Notes: a model not told the origin generated them from the sequence alone. Numbered from the stretch's first letter, positions 45,396-54,488 are shown. The stretch is DNA of 64,000 bases from Sphingomonas changbaiensis NBRC 104936 (GCF_000974765.1 NZ_BBWU01000051.1:88713-152712); one strand, 5' to 3'. A program made the numbers and translations.

Positions 45396-45451
45396 CCGTT
45401 CGTATCGAGCGAAGTCGAGATATGCTTCTCGACTTCGCTCGAAGCGAACGG
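45396..45451. repeat. TCGAGCGAAGTCGAGA palindrome
   Basis: CCGTTCGTATCGAGCGAAGTCGAGA and its inverted partner flank a 6-nt loop, forming a hairpin of about 24 bp. It stands between convergent genes and may act as terminator. A related element is at 61257-61339. Confidence 0.8.
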
Positions 45452-45458
45452 CTCTAAA

Positions 45459-45809
45459 TTACCGGCACTCCACCTTGCGCGTGGCCTCGCGGCCGAGCAG
45501 CGCACCGGCGGCGGCGCCCAGCACGGTGCCCGTGGTACGCTCCCCGTGCGTATCGATCGCGCGGCCGAGCAGCGCTCCGGCGCCGGCGCCGACGATCAGG
45601 CCGGTGGTACCGTTCGAGCGGCGGCAATAGACGCGACCGCCACGGCCTTCCCACACCGGACCCGAATAATGCTCCCCGCGATAATATTGGCGAGCCTCCC
45701 GATCATGGGCGCGGCGACCATGCGCCGGCGCCCAGGACGGCGGATCGGCCAGAGCCGGCATCGGGGCCGCAACAGCCGCAAGCGCGACACTCAGAATCAA
45801 CTTACGCAT
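45459..45809 (-). CDS. Glycine-zipper 2TM-domain protein A (116 aa)
   Basis: A signal peptide (MRKLILSVALAAVAAPMPALA) precedes a basic Tyr/Arg-rich linker. A glycine-zipper segment follows: NGTTGLIVGAGAGALLGRAID then GTVLGAAAGALLGREATRK, ending VECR. Proteins of this type associate with the cell envelope. It is a tandem paralogue of the next gene, with 25 bp between them. Start ATG 45809 fits the signal peptide. Confidence 0.85.
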   Translation of the reverse strand: MRKLILSVALAAVAAPMPALADPPSWAPAHGRRAHDREARQYYRGEHYSGPVWEGRGGRVYCRRSNGTTGLIVGAGAGALLGRAIDTHGERTTGTVLGAAAGALLGREATRKVECR

Positions 45810-45834
45810 TACTCTTCTCCTCCCAGTGAACTGA

Positions 45835-46143
45835 TTAGCGGTAGCAATTCCGCGTCTGGCGATTGCGCTGGACCTCGCGGCCCAGCAGGGCGCCACCAGC
45901 GGCGCCGACGACGGTGCCGAGCGTATGATCGCGGCCGCCGTCAAGCGATCGGCCCAGCAGCGCACCCAGCGCACCGCCCAGAATCAGGCCGGTCGTGCCA
46001 TTGCCGCGACGGCAGCCATAGTAGCGCGGGGCGGCCTGATAGGTGCGGCCGTGGCTGTAGTAATGCGGCCGGGCCTGCGCGGGCGCTTCGATCGCGGGAA
46101 CCGCGGTGCCTGCCACTGCAAGGGCCATCATCAGCTTACGCAT
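45835..46143 (-). CDS. Glycine-zipper 2TM-domain protein B (102 aa)
   Basis: The signal peptide is MRKLMMALAVAGTAVPAIEAPAQA. The zipper NGTTGLILGGALGALLGRSLD / GTVVGAAGGALLGREVQRN closely matches protein A, and the C-terminus NCYR parallels VECR. The pair arose by tandem duplication. Such proteins are often small outer-membrane or periplasmic structural proteins. Upstream gap to pyrB is about 139 bp with divergent reading. Confidence 0.85.
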   Translation of the reverse strand: MRKLMMALAVAGTAVPAIEAPAQARPHYYSHGRTYQAAPRYYGCRRGNGTTGLILGGALGALLGRSLDGGRDHTLGTVVGAAGGALLGREVQRNRQTRNCYR

Positions 46144-46282
46144 GATCTTCTCCTCTTAAGAACTTGCGAATCAGGGTTTGCCAGACCGCGCCTGAACCGA
46201 TTCCAATCGGCTCGTTCATCACAGGGCAGGAATGATTGACGCGCGTGACGTGCGGCCGATTGCCCGCTAAGGAGCCGCTTTG

Positions 46283-47239
46283 ATGTCCGACGCACGCATG
46301 TTCCCCCACCGCCATCTGCTCGGGATCGCGGGGCTCCAGCCGCACGAAATCATGTTCCTGCTGGATGAGGCCGAGCAATGGGTGGAGCTGAATCGGGCCA
46401 CGTCCAAGCATGACGACCGGCTGCGCGGGCTGACGCTGATCAATGCCTTTTTCGAGAATTCGACGCGGACGCTGTTGAGCTTCGAGATCGCGGGGAAGCG
46501 GCTCGGCGCCGACGTCGTCAACATGCACGCCGCCCAGTCGAGCGTGAAGAAGGGCGAGACGCTGATCGACACTGCGATGACGCTGAACGCGATGCGGGCC
46601 GACATGCTCGTCATCCGTCACGCCAGCTCCGGCGCCGTGCAGCTGATCGCGGACAAGGTCGACTGTCCCGTGCTGAATGCCGGCGACGGCCGCCACGAGC
46701 ACCCGACCCAGGCCTTGCTCGACGCGCTCACCATTCGGCGGCGCAAGGGCCGCGTTCATGGGCTGACCGTCGCCATCTGCGGCGACGTGCTGCACAGCAG
46801 GGTCGCCCGTTCGAACATCCTGTGCCTGACGTCTTTGGGCGCAGACGTGCGCGTAGTCGGGCCGCCGACGCTGATCCCCGCCGACGTCGCGCGGATGGGG
46901 GTGACGACCTTCACGGATTTCGATGCCGGGCTGGACGGCGCCGACGTGGTCATGATGCTGCGCCTGCAGATGGAGCGGATGACGGGCGGGTTCGTGCCCT
47001 CCTTACGCGAATATCACGCCTTCTGGGGCCTGACCCCAGAGCGCCTGGCCCACGCCAAGGCCGACGCGCTGGTGATGCACCCGGGACCAATGAACCGCGG
47101 CGTGGAGATCGCGTCCGGCATCGCCGACGATCCGGAGCGATCGGCAATCACCGAGCAGGTCGAAATGGGCGTTGCCGTCCGCATGGCCTGCCTGGACGTG
47201 CTGACCCGGCGTCGCCGCGGCGTGGAGGGCTGGGCATGA
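46283..47239 (+). CDS. pyrB: Aspartate carbamoyltransferase catalytic subunit
   Basis: The 318-residue enzyme joins carbamoyl phosphate and aspartate in pyrimidine synthesis. Motifs: [19 protein letters not shown] (carbamoyl-phosphate site), [13 protein letters not shown] and [15 protein letters not shown] 46283 is used because AAGGAG lies 8 nt upstream; a TTG directly before it is an alternative. Its stop overlaps the pyrC-like start by 4 nt (ATGA). Confidence 0.95.
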   Translation: MSDARMFPHRHLLGIAGLQPHEIMFLLDEAEQWVELNRATSKHDDRLRGLTLINAFFENSTRTLLSFEIAGKRLGADVVNMHAAQSSVKKGETLIDTAMTLNAMRADMLVIRHASSGAVQLIADKVDCPVLNAGDGRHEHPTQALLDALTIRRRKGRVHGLTVAICGDVLHSRVARSNILCLTSLGADVRVVGPPTLIPADVARMGVTTFTDFDAGLDGADVVMMLRLQMERMTGGFVPSLREYHAFWGLTPERLAHAKADALVMHPGPMNRGVEIASGIADDPERSAITEQVEMGVAVRMACLDVLTRRRRGVEGWA

Positions 47240-48438
47240 AGGCCTTCACCAATATCCGCCTGCCCGACGGCCGCGCCGCCAACGTCCTGATCGACGGCGA
47301 ACGCATTGCCGGCATCGGCGGCGACCTTCCGGCCGGGGCTGAGGTCATCGACGGCGGCGGCAAGCTGCTGGCGCCCGGCATCGTCGATCTGGGCGTGTTC
47401 CGCGTCGATGCGCCCGCCTTCCGCTTCGGCGGCATCGTCCGGGCCGCCTTGATGCCCGACCAGTCGCCGCCGCTCGACGATCCCGGCCTGATCCAGCGCG
47501 CCGCCTATTCGGGCAAGCCCGACATCTGGGTGCACCCGCTCGCCGCCGCCACGCGCGGCCTGAAGGGCGAGGAGCTGGCCGAATTCGGCCTGATGAAGGC
47601 GGCCGGCGCGAAGGCGGTCGCAACCGGCCGCCATTGGATTCCGGATTCAGGCGTGATGCTGCGCGTGCTGAGCTATGCCTCGGCGTTCGGCCTGACCGTC
47701 GTCGCCCATGCCGAAGATGGCGGCCTGACCGCAAATGCCGTCGCGACCGCCGGAGAAACGGCGACCCGTCTCGGCCTTCCCGCGGCGCCGGCCGTTGCCG
47801 AAGCGATGGCAATCGCGCGCGATATCGCGCTTGCGGACATCAGCGGCGCCCGCATTCATTTCCGGCAGGTCACGACGCGCGCGGGCTTCGACCTGATCCG
47901 CGCCGCGAAAGCAAAGGGCCTGCCTGTCACCTGCGGCATCACGCCGGTGCACCTGTTCCTGTCGGACATGGCGGTCTCGGACTTCCGGACCTTCGCGCAT
48001 CTGTCGCCGCCGCTGCAGAGCGAAGCCGACCGCCAGGCCGCGATCGAGGCGGTGCGCGACGGCACCATCGACGTGATCGCCTCAGGTCATGATCCGCGCG
48101 GGCCCGAAGACAAGCGGCTGCCTTTCGCCGATTCGGCGCCGGGCGCGGCGGGTGCGGAAACGCTGCTCGCGCTGTCGCTGAACCTCGTCCGGGATGGCGT
48201 GATCGGCCTGGAGCGGCTGTTCGAGCTGCTGGCGACCAATCCGTCGCGCATTCTGGGCCTGGACGGCGGCACGCTGGCCCCCGGCGCGCCGGCGGACCTG
48301 ATCCTCGTCGATCAGGATGCCCCCTGGCGAGTCGATTCGGACAAGATGCGCGCGGCCGCCGGCAACACGCCGTTCGACAAGCTGCCGGTGCAAGGCCGCG
48401 TGCTCCGCCTGTTCAAAGGCGGCCGCGAGATCGCCTAG
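47236..48438 (+). CDS. Dihydroorotase-like protein lacking the metal-binding HxH motif
   Basis: The 400-aa amidohydrolase-fold protein is coupled to pyrB (ATGA). The usual dihydroorotase start of the barrel, DxHVHLR, reads here [13 protein letters not shown], so the two metal-binding His are missing. The late DHAPH motif reads [11 protein letters not shown]. This matches the noncatalytic PyrC' group known to hold PyrB in an active complex in some bacteria. A functional dihydroorotase would have to be encoded elsewhere. The 3' end overlaps the convergent SPOR gene by 4 nt. Confidence 0.9.
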   Translation: MKAFTNIRLPDGRAANVLIDGERIAGIGGDLPAGAEVIDGGGKLLAPGIVDLGVFRVDAPAFRFGGIVRAALMPDQSPPLDDPGLIQRAAYSGKPDIWVHPLAAATRGLKGEELAEFGLMKAAGAKAVATGRHWIPDSGVMLRVLSYASAFGLTVVAHAEDGGLTANAVATAGETATRLGLPAAPAVAEAMAIARDIALADISGARIHFRQVTTRAGFDLIRAAKAKGLPVTCGITPVHLFLSDMAVSDFRTFAHLSPPLQSEADRQAAIEAVRDGTIDVIASGHDPRGPEDKRLPFADSAPGAAGAETLLALSLNLVRDGVIGLERLFELLATNPSRILGLDGGTLAPGAPADLILVDQDAPWRVDSDKMRAAAGNTPFDKLPVQGRVLRLFKGGREIA

Positions 48439-49769
48439 CGCGCCGCGAATTTCGGGCCGCTGCCGCGTTCCGCCCATTGCAGCGGCGCGTCGCCGGCCTG
48501 TTCGCGGACGAAGCATTGGCCGCCGCGCGTGCGGAAGGTCTCGCAGAAGCTCACCGCCGTCGCCCGCGTGTCGAAACCCGCGACCGACAGGCGGTAGAAG
48601 GTCCGCGAACCCTTGACGAACACGGCCGTGGACGGCGTGAACGCGCGGAAAGCGGCAATGCGCGTCGCCATGCGGCCCCAGGCATCCTCAGCCACGCCGA
48701 CGCTGTCATAGGCGCCGAGCTGGACGACATAGCGCCCGCCCTCGGGCTGCACGAACGCAGCGCGTTGGAGGCTGGCAGCCGGCTTGAGGACGGCCGGCGC
48801 CGTGGCCGGCTCGGCGATCGCCTGCACGATTTCGGACCGCGGCCCGAATTTCACGGCCGGCTCCGGCGTCGCGAACAGCGCCTTCGCTTCGGCGGCGACG
48901 GTCTGCACCGCCGGCGCCTCGATCGTCTGCGGCTGCGGGACCGAGACTTCGGCGACCTCAGGTGCCGGCATTTCGGCGGCGGCCGTCTGGACCGGCTGCG
49001 CGTCGGCCATTGCGACCGGCGGCGGCGGGACCGAGGCTTCCGCCGTCTGCACCGGCGCTGCTGCCGTCACGTGCAGCGCCAGCCGCTCCGGCCGGCCGGA
49101 ATCGTCGGTTGGTTGCACGCCGAGCAGCGACGCGACCTGTGCCGTCGGCCCGTTGTCGAGCGCGAACTGCGACCATTGCAGCATCCGCTGCGTCAGCATG
49201 TGCGGGTCGAGATCGTAGGAGGCCATCACCTTGGCTTCGGCCCAACGGCCGGCAAGCGCGTAGGAAAGGGCGAGGTTCTGGCGGGTCTTTGCATCCGCGC
49301 CGCCGCTCCGCACCGCCGCCTCGAGCAGCGCCACGCCGGCCTGCGGATCGCCGGCAAGGGCCAGCGCGAGACCGCGGTCACCTGGAGCGATCGCGGTGCC
49401 ATATTTGCCGAGCACCGCGCGCGCGCCGTCCCGGTCGCCGGCACCGATCCGCGCCAGCGCAAGGTTCAGCGCCGCACCGTTCTGCGCCGGATCGAGTTCC
49501 AGCGCGTCGGCGAAGCTTGTCGCCGCGGAATGGAAACGGCCGCTCTGCAAATAAGCGCGGCCGAGCAGCACCCGGTAATTCGCGTCGCGTGGGGCAGCGG
49601 CGACCGCCGCTTCCGCCTCGGAGACCGCGGTCGCGGGCTTGTTCTTGTCGAGCGCCTTTTCCGAACGGAGCGCAGACTTCGCCGCATCGCTGATCTGCGC
49701 CGCGTGCGCGGCCGCCGACAGGACGATGACGGAAGCGGCTGCGAACCGCAGCATCGACGATTTAGGCAT
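48435..49769 (-). CDS. SPOR-domain protein with TPR repeats
   Basis: The 444-residue protein has a signal peptide (ends AAHAA) and TPR-like helical repeats (about 40-200, e.g. DANYRVLLGRAYLQSGRFHSAATSFADALELDP). A long Pro/Ala/Val linker follows, then a C-terminal SPOR domain (YVVQLGAYDSVGVAEDAWGRM ... FYRLSVAGFDTRATAVSFC). SPOR domains bind denuded peptidoglycan at division sites. Its start overlaps the end of the gene at 49762-50235, making a ParA/accessory/SPOR group. Confidence 0.88.
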   Translation of the reverse strand: MPKSSMLRFAAASVIVLSAAAHAAQISDAAKSALRSEKALDKNKPATAVSEAEAAVAAAPRDANYRVLLGRAYLQSGRFHSAATSFADALELDPAQNGAALNLALARIGAGDRDGARAVLGKYGTAIAPGDRGLALALAGDPQAGVALLEAAVRSGGADAKTRQNLALSYALAGRWAEAKVMASYDLDPHMLTQRMLQWSQFALDNGPTAQVASLLGVQPTDDSGRPERLALHVTAAAPVQTAEASVPPPPVAMADAQPVQTAAAEMPAPEVAEVSVPQPQTIEAPAVQTVAAEAKALFATPEPAVKFGPRSEIVQAIAEPATAPAVLKPAASLQRAAFVQPEGGRYVVQLGAYDSVGVAEDAWGRMATRIAAFRAFTPSTAVFVKGSRTFYRLSVAGFDTRATAVSFCETFRTRGGQCFVREQAGDAPLQWAERGSGPKFAAR

Positions 49770-50235
49770 GACCCTTCCCCGGATTGCGCCCGGCCTTGGC
49801 GACCATCTCGTCGAGACCAGGCATCGAATTCAGGAGCTCGTCGAGCGCTTCCGTCACCAGGCGCTGCGACGAACGCCGCTGCAGTGCGGAGGCGAGGCGC
49901 AGCCGCAGGTGCCGCTCTTCGTCCAGACGCAGCGTGAACGCCGCCTTGTGGCCGTTGAGCGCGACACTCTGCCGCGGGGCGCGCGGCTTGGCGGCCGGCT
50001 TATCCGTGACCGGCGGCGGCGCGCTGAAGGTCGCGGCCAATGCTTCCTGCTGGTGAACGACCGCGGGCGCGTCGGCGGGTGCCGGACGCGGCGTGTCGAA
50101 CCCCATGTCGTTCCAGCCCAGGTCTTCCTGCGGCGTACCGAATCCGTTGAACCCCTGCGGGCGCATCGCAGGCTTTGCCTGACCCTTGCGTGCGAGCAGC
50201 GAGGAACTGAGCGAAGCGAACGGCTTTGCTTCCAT
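49762..50235 (-). CDS. ParA-associated accessory protein (157 aa)
   Basis: The N-terminal half is Pro/Ala-rich and disordered in appearance. The C-terminal half, NGHKAAFTLRLDEERHLRLRLASALQRRSSQRLVTEALDELLNSMP, reads like a ribbon-helix-helix strand followed by two helices. That suggests a DNA-binding or ParA-activating partner. It starts 12 nt after the ParA stop and overlaps the SPOR gene by 8 nt. No direct match to ParB. Function inferred from position. Confidence 0.7.
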   Translation of the reverse strand: MEAKPFASLSSSLLARKGQAKPAMRPQGFNGFGTPQEDLGWNDMGFDTPRPAPADAPAVVHQQEALAATFSAPPPVTDKPAAKPRAPRQSVALNGHKAAFTLRLDEERHLRLRLASALQRRSSQRLVTEALDELLNSMPGLDEMVAKAGRNPGKGHA

Positions 50236-50247
50236 GTCCGCGCCCCC

Positions 50248-50964
50248 TTACTGGCCGACGACGCGACGGCCGAAGCCGCCGGCCTGGCGCTGCGTGCCTG
50301 CAGCGGAACTTGCGCCCGGCACGCTGAACACGGTGCGACGGAAATTCTTTTCCAGCCGGTCGGAGATGTAGCTCCACAGGCCTTCGACTTCCTGCGCCGA
50401 CTTGCCCTTCGGATCGACCTCCATCACCGTGCGGCCGTCGATCATCGAGGCGGCGAAATCGGTGCGCTGGTGGATCGTCACCGGCGCGACGGTGCCGTGC
50501 TGCGACAGCGCGACGGCGGCTTCGGCGGTGATCTTGGCCTTGGGCGTCGCCGCGTTCACGACGAACATCAGCGACTTGCCGGCGCGATCGCACAGGTCGA
50601 CCGTCGCGCCGACGGCGCGCAGGTCGTGCGGGCTCGGCCGGGTCGGGATCACGATCAGCTCGGCGACGGCGATCACGCTCTGGATCGCCATCGTGATCGC
50701 CGGCGGCGTGTCGATGACGGCGAGCTTGAAGCCCTGCTGCCGCAGGATATCGAGGTCGCTCGCCAGCCGGGCGACGGTGGTCTGGGCGAAGGCGGGCAGT
50801 TCCGCCTCACGCTCGTTCCACCAGTCGGCGAGCGAGCCCTGGGGGTCGATGTCGATCAGCACGACGGGGCCTGCGCCCGCCAGCTGGGCCTGCACGGCGA
50901 GATGGCCGGATAGGGTCGTTTTGCCCGATCCGCCCTTCTGCGATGCCATTGCGAGTACGCGCAT
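50248..50964 (-). CDS. ParA-family partition ATPase (orphan type)
   Basis: The 238-aa protein has the deviant Walker A ASQKGGSGKTTLSGHLAVQ, Walker A' VLIDIDPQGSLADWW and Walker B FKLAVIDTPPA. It resembles orphan ParA/MipZ-like ATPases that position cargo other than the origin. Start ATG 50964 gives the canonical MRVLAMASQKGG N-terminus. Its downstream neighbours encode a putative RHH-type partner and a septal SPOR protein, not ParB. Confidence 0.9.
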   Translation of the reverse strand: MRVLAMASQKGGSGKTTLSGHLAVQAQLAGAGPVVLIDIDPQGSLADWWNEREAELPAFAQTTVARLASDLDILRQQGFKLAVIDTPPAITMAIQSVIAVAELIVIPTRPSPHDLRAVGATVDLCDRAGKSLMFVVNAATPKAKITAEAAVALSQHGTVAPVTIHQRTDFAASMIDGRTVMEVDPKGKSAQEVEGLWSYISDRLEKNFRRTVFSVPGASSAAGTQRQAGGFGRRVVGQ

Positions 50965-51077
50965 AGGATCCCTTCGGCGTATGGTGTTCCGAACCCGAAG
51001 TCGCACCCAGAGGCTAAGATGTGGTTAAGCGCGCGGGCCAACTTTCCCGGCGCGCGCTTCGCCTCTAAGGCTGCGGG

Positions 51078-52250
51078 ATGCTTACTCCTGCCCAGGCCGA
51101 TCAGCTTGTCCGCGACGGCGTCGCCGCCATGCAACGCGGCGACGGCACGAGCGCCCGGCGCGCGTTCGAGCAGGTAGCGTCCGCGGGAAACGGCATCGCG
51201 CCGCCCTGGCTGCTGATCGCCCAAGCCTGCCGCCTCCAACGGGACGAAGACGCCGAGCTTGCGGCGCTCGACAGATTGCTCGCCGACCAGCCGCGGCACC
51301 TGCGCGGGCTGATCATGAAGGGCGATCTGTTCGGCCGCCGCGGCGACCTGCGCGCGGCGCATAGCTTCTATCGGGTCGCGCTCGGCGTTGCGCAGAACAC
51401 GCCCAACCTGCCGCCAAGCCTTGCGGCCGAGGCGCAGCGAATCGCGGCGGAGCTCCAGCGCGGCCAGGGCGATTATCGCGCGCATCTCGACCAGGCGCTG
51501 GCAGCGGCGGGCTTTGCGGGCGCGGCGCTCAAGCCCCGCGTTCGCGATGCAGTGGAGATCGCCAGCGGCGAGAAGCAGCTCTACCTGCAGCAGCCGACCA
51601 GCTTCTATTTCCCCGGCCTGCCGCAGATCCAATTCTATGAGCGCGAGGCGTTCGATTGGGTACCGGCGGTCGAGGCGCAGACCTCTGCGATCCGCGCCGA
51701 ACTGGACGCCGTGCTGGCCGAAACCCACGATTTCCCGCCCTATGCGGAAGACGAACCCAATCGGCCGAACAAGTCGCATTCATTGGTCGACAATCGCGAC
51801 TGGGGCGCCTTCCACCTGCTGAAGGGGGCACCGGTCGAACCGAATGCCTCCAAGTGCCCGAAGACAATCGCCGCGCTGAAGGCCGCGCCGCAGCCGGTGA
51901 TCCGCGGCCGGTCGCCAATGGCGCTGTTCTCGCTGCTGAAGCCGGGCGCCCATATCTTCGCGCACAACGGCCTGCTCAACACCCGGCTGATCTGCCACCT
52001 GCCGCTGATCGTGCCCGATGGCTGCCGCTTCCGCGTCGGCAACGAAGTGCGTCAGTGGGAAGAAGGCAAATTGCTGATTTTCGACGATTCGATCGAGCAC
52101 GAAGCGTGGAACGACGGCACCTCCCGCCGCGTGGTGCTGCTGTTCGAGATCTGGCGCCCCGAGATCGACGAAGAGGAACGCGCCGCGCTCACGGCCCTGT
52201 TCGAAGCGATCGACGAATTCCGAGGCGCCCCGCTGGATGTGAGCTCCTGA
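51078..52250 (+). CDS. Aspartyl/asparaginyl beta-hydroxylase-domain protein with TPR
   Basis: The 390-residue protein has an N-terminal TPR-like helical part (about 1-130). The C-terminal Asp/Asn hydroxylase domain has metal-site candidates in PGAHIFAHNGLLNTRLICHLPL and DDSIEHEAWND, plus the late Arg in SRRVVLLFEIWRP for 2-oxoglutarate. The enzyme would be Fe(II)/2OG-dependent. Its protein target is unknown; in bacteria such domains also occur in lipid A hydroxylases. It is divergent from the ParA gene. Confidence 0.85.
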   Translation: MLTPAQADQLVRDGVAAMQRGDGTSARRAFEQVASAGNGIAPPWLLIAQACRLQRDEDAELAALDRLLADQPRHLRGLIMKGDLFGRRGDLRAAHSFYRVALGVAQNTPNLPPSLAAEAQRIAAELQRGQGDYRAHLDQALAAAGFAGAALKPRVRDAVEIASGEKQLYLQQPTSFYFPGLPQIQFYEREAFDWVPAVEAQTSAIRAELDAVLAETHDFPPYAEDEPNRPNKSHSLVDNRDWGAFHLLKGAPVEPNASKCPKTIAALKAAPQPVIRGRSPMALFSLLKPGAHIFAHNGLLNTRLICHLPLIVPDGCRFRVGNEVRQWEEGKLLIFDDSIEHEAWNDGTSRRVVLLFEIWRPEIDEEERAALTALFEAIDEFRGAPLDVSS

Positions 52251-52251
52251 A

Positions 52252-52420
52252 CCACCCTCTCCCTACAGGGGAGAGGGCGACTCGGCCCTGCGGGGCCGAG
52301 CGGGGAGAGGGTTCCTGTGGTACGCGGCCAACCACCCTCTCCTAGCTGCGCTAGGCAGTCCTTCGACAAGCTCAGGACTGCCAAGCTCCGCTGTTCCTCT
52401 CCCCTCAAGGGAGAGGAAGG
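52252..52420. repeat. Composite CCACCCTCTCC palindromic repeat overlapping serB 3' end
   Basis: Two repeat units lie in series. The first (52252-52311) contains CTCTCCCTACAGGGGAGAG and TCGGCCCTGCGGGGCCGA. The second (52332-52420) contains a CCTTCGACAAGCTCAGGACTG insert and ends CCTCTCCCCTCAAGGGAGAGG. The right arm covers the last codons and the stop of serB. Confidence 0.8.
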
Positions 52421-53253
52421 CTCGTAACCCACTCCCCACGCGGTACGCCCAGGCCGTGGAGCACCGCCGTCAAATCTCCGAAGCGCACCGCCGCGTCGGC
52501 CGCTGCCACCACCGCCGGCTTGCCGTGATAGGCAATGCCGAAGCCGGCGGCCTGGAGCATCGGAATGTCGTTCGCGCCATCGCCGATCGCGACCACGGCG
52601 GCCGGGTCGATCCCCTGGTCCAGCAACTCCGCACGCTTTGCCTCGGCCCCGAGCACCGGGTCCGCAACCGTCCCGTCCAACGTGCCGGCGCTCACGCCGA
52701 GGATATTGGCGCGCCCTTCGTCAAACCCGATCGCCTGCGCGACCCGTTCGGCGAAGACGGTGAACCCGCCCGACACCAGCAGCGTCCGCACGCCCCGCGC
52801 GCGCAGAGTCCGCACCAGCGTCGTCGCGCCCGGCATGATCCGCACGCGCTCGTCATGGCAGCGGCCGAGAACGGCCGTGTCCAGCCCGGCAAGCAGCTTC
52901 ACCCGCGCCCGCAGCGAGCCGGCGAAATCCAGCTCCCCGCGCATCGCCGCTTCGGTGATCTGGGCAACCTGGGGCTTCACGCCGGCATAGTCGGCCAGCT
53001 CGTCGATGCATTCGACGGTGATCATCGTCGAATCCATGTCCGCAACCAGCAGCCGCGGCGCCGGCGCATCGACGGGGCGGACGAAGATGTCGGCCGGAAG
53101 CTGCTCGAGAACCCGGCGGGCCTCGACCGGATCTCCGTCGAAGGACATGCGCCACACCTGCGGCTCGACGGCCTCGACCGCGCGCGCGCCCGGCATTCGC
53201 GGAAGTGACTGCTCCGTTAACCATTCCGCTGCTACGACTGTCGCGATGAACAC
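52405..53253 (-). CDS. serB: Phosphoserine phosphatase
   Basis: The 282-aa HAD phosphatase performs the last step of serine synthesis. The catalytic motif is DMDST ([11 protein letters not shown]), followed by [12 protein letters not shown] and [14 protein letters not shown]. An N-terminal ACT-like part is present. The start GTG 53253 fits family N-termini and overlaps the start of the divergent miaA. The stop falls inside a palindromic repeat arm, so the last residues (SLPLP) are repeat-encoded. Confidence 0.93.
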   Translation of the reverse strand: MFIATVVAAEWLTEQSLPRMPGARAVEAVEPQVWRMSFDGDPVEARRVLEQLPADIFVRPVDAPAPRLLVADMDSTMITVECIDELADYAGVKPQVAQITEAAMRGELDFAGSLRARVKLLAGLDTAVLGRCHDERVRIMPGATTLVRTLRARGVRTLLVSGGFTVFAERVAQAIGFDEGRANILGVSAGTLDGTVADPVLGAEAKRAELLDQGIDPAAVVAIGDGANDIPMLQAAGFGIAYHGKPAVVAAADAAVRFGDLTAVLHGLGVPRGEWVTSLPLP

Positions 53254-54172
53254 GCCCGACCTCCCGCCGCTGGCGCTCATCGCAGGGCCGACTGCCAGCG
53301 GCAAGAGCGCGCTCGCGCTGGCGCTTGCCGAGCGGGCGGACGTCACGATCATCAATGCCGATTCAGCCCAGGTCTATCGCGACCTGCGCATTCTCTCCGC
53401 GCGCCCCGACGAGCTCGACATGGCGGCCGCTCCGCACCGGCTGTTCGGCTATATCGACGGCGCCGAAGCCTGCTCGGCCGCGCGCTGGGCGACGGATGCG
53501 CGCGCCGAAATCGCAAAAGCCCATGACGCCGGCCACCTTCCCGTCCTGGTTGGCGGCACCGGCCTTTACATCCGCACGCTGCTGAACGGCATCGCCCCGA
53601 TTCCGGAGATCGAGCCCGCGATCCGCGCCGCCGTCCGCGGCATGGCCGTCGACGCCGCGCACATCGCGCTTCGCCAGGAAGACCCGGAAAGCGCGGCCCG
53701 GCTGGCGCCTGCCGACACCACCCGCGTCCAGCGCGCGCTGGAAGTGGTGCGCTCGACAGGCCAGCCGCTCGCCTATTGGCATCAGCGGCGGACCGGGGGG
53801 ATCGGCTCCTTGATGCAGCTTCGCCCGTTGGTCCTCGTGCCCCCGCGCGAATGGCTGGTGCAGCGCAGCGATACCCGTTTCGTCGGCATGGTCGAAAGCG
53901 GGGCGATCGACGAGGTCGAGCGCCTGCTGATGCGCCGCCTCGATCCCGACCTGCCCGTCATGCGCGCGATCGGGGTCCGCGAAATCTCCGCCTGGCTGCA
54001 CGGCGAGATGACCCGCGGCGAAATGGTGACCGCCGGCCGCCTCGCCACGCGCCAATATGCAAAGCGCCAATACACCTGGTTTCGCCACCAGGCGCCGGAG
54101 GACTGGCAGCGGATCGAGGAGCCGCTGACGCCGTATCTGACCGAACGGCTGGCCAGGCAGCTGATCGGATAG
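53246..54172 (+). CDS. miaA: tRNA dimethylallyltransferase
   Basis: The 308-residue enzyme adds the isopentenyl group to A37 of tRNA, the substrate later used by MiaB. P-loop [14 protein letters not shown] is at about 13-26, followed by [18 protein letters not shown] and the conserved [17 protein letters not shown] 53246 overlaps the GTG of divergent serB, so the two genes have no spacer and the promoters must lie inside each other's coding ends. Confidence 0.94.
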   Translation: MNTPDLPPLALIAGPTASGKSALALALAERADVTIINADSAQVYRDLRILSARPDELDMAAAPHRLFGYIDGAEACSAARWATDARAEIAKAHDAGHLPVLVGGTGLYIRTLLNGIAPIPEIEPAIRAAVRGMAVDAAHIALRQEDPESAARLAPADTTRVQRALEVVRSTGQPLAYWHQRRTGGIGSLMQLRPLVLVPPREWLVQRSDTRFVGMVESGAIDEVERLLMRRLDPDLPVMRAIGVREISAWLHGEMTRGEMVTAGRLATRQYAKRQYTWFRHQAPEDWQRIEEPLTPYLTERLARQLIG

Positions 54173-54232
54173 GATCGAAAATATCCGAAAAGTTGGTTTG
54201 CCTTTAACAAAGTTGCTGCTACCGAGCAGTCG

Positions 54233-54334
54233 ATGACTCGGGCCGCCCTTCTTCGCGACTGCCGCAGCGCCGCCGGCGCCGTGGTCGCGCGCGCGCTCGT
54301 CCTCTCCGTACGGAACCTTATTATTATCCCCTGA
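54233..54334 (+). CDS. ilv operon leader peptide (33 aa, Leu/Val/Ile-rich)
   Basis: A short frame encodes MTRAALLRDCRSAAGAVV, then ARALVLSVRNLIIIP and stop. Clusters LVL and LIII, with VV and LL, give regulatory codons for all three branched-chain amino acids. It is followed by an attenuator hairpin and then by ilvB. This is the classic arrangement of transcription attenuation: stalling at Leu/Val/Ile codons when charged tRNA is scarce would favour antitermination. A promoter-like TTGCCT-N16-TACCGA (about 54199-54226) lies just upstream. Confidence 0.88.
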   Translation: MTRAALLRDCRSAAGAVVARALVLSVRNLIIIP

Positions 54335-54363
54335 TTCGCCGTCCGGAGCCTATGGCCACATGC

Positions 54364-54395
54364 AGGCCGCTCGGTTCTCCGGGCGGCCTTTTTCT
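54364..54395 (+). terminator. Attenuator terminator upstream of ilvB
   Basis: AGGCCGC (54364-54370) pairs with GCGGCCT (54383-54389), followed by TTTTTCTT. It lies 30 bp after the leader peptide stop and 100 bp before ilvB, fitting a transcription attenuator. Confidence 0.88.
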
Positions 54396-54488
54396 TCGCC
54401 CTCGTCTATTGCTGCCAGCAATAAAGTTACGCGTGCGGGCCCCATCGAATCGTTTTCGATCTCCAAGCGGCGCCTGCAAACAAGGTTG

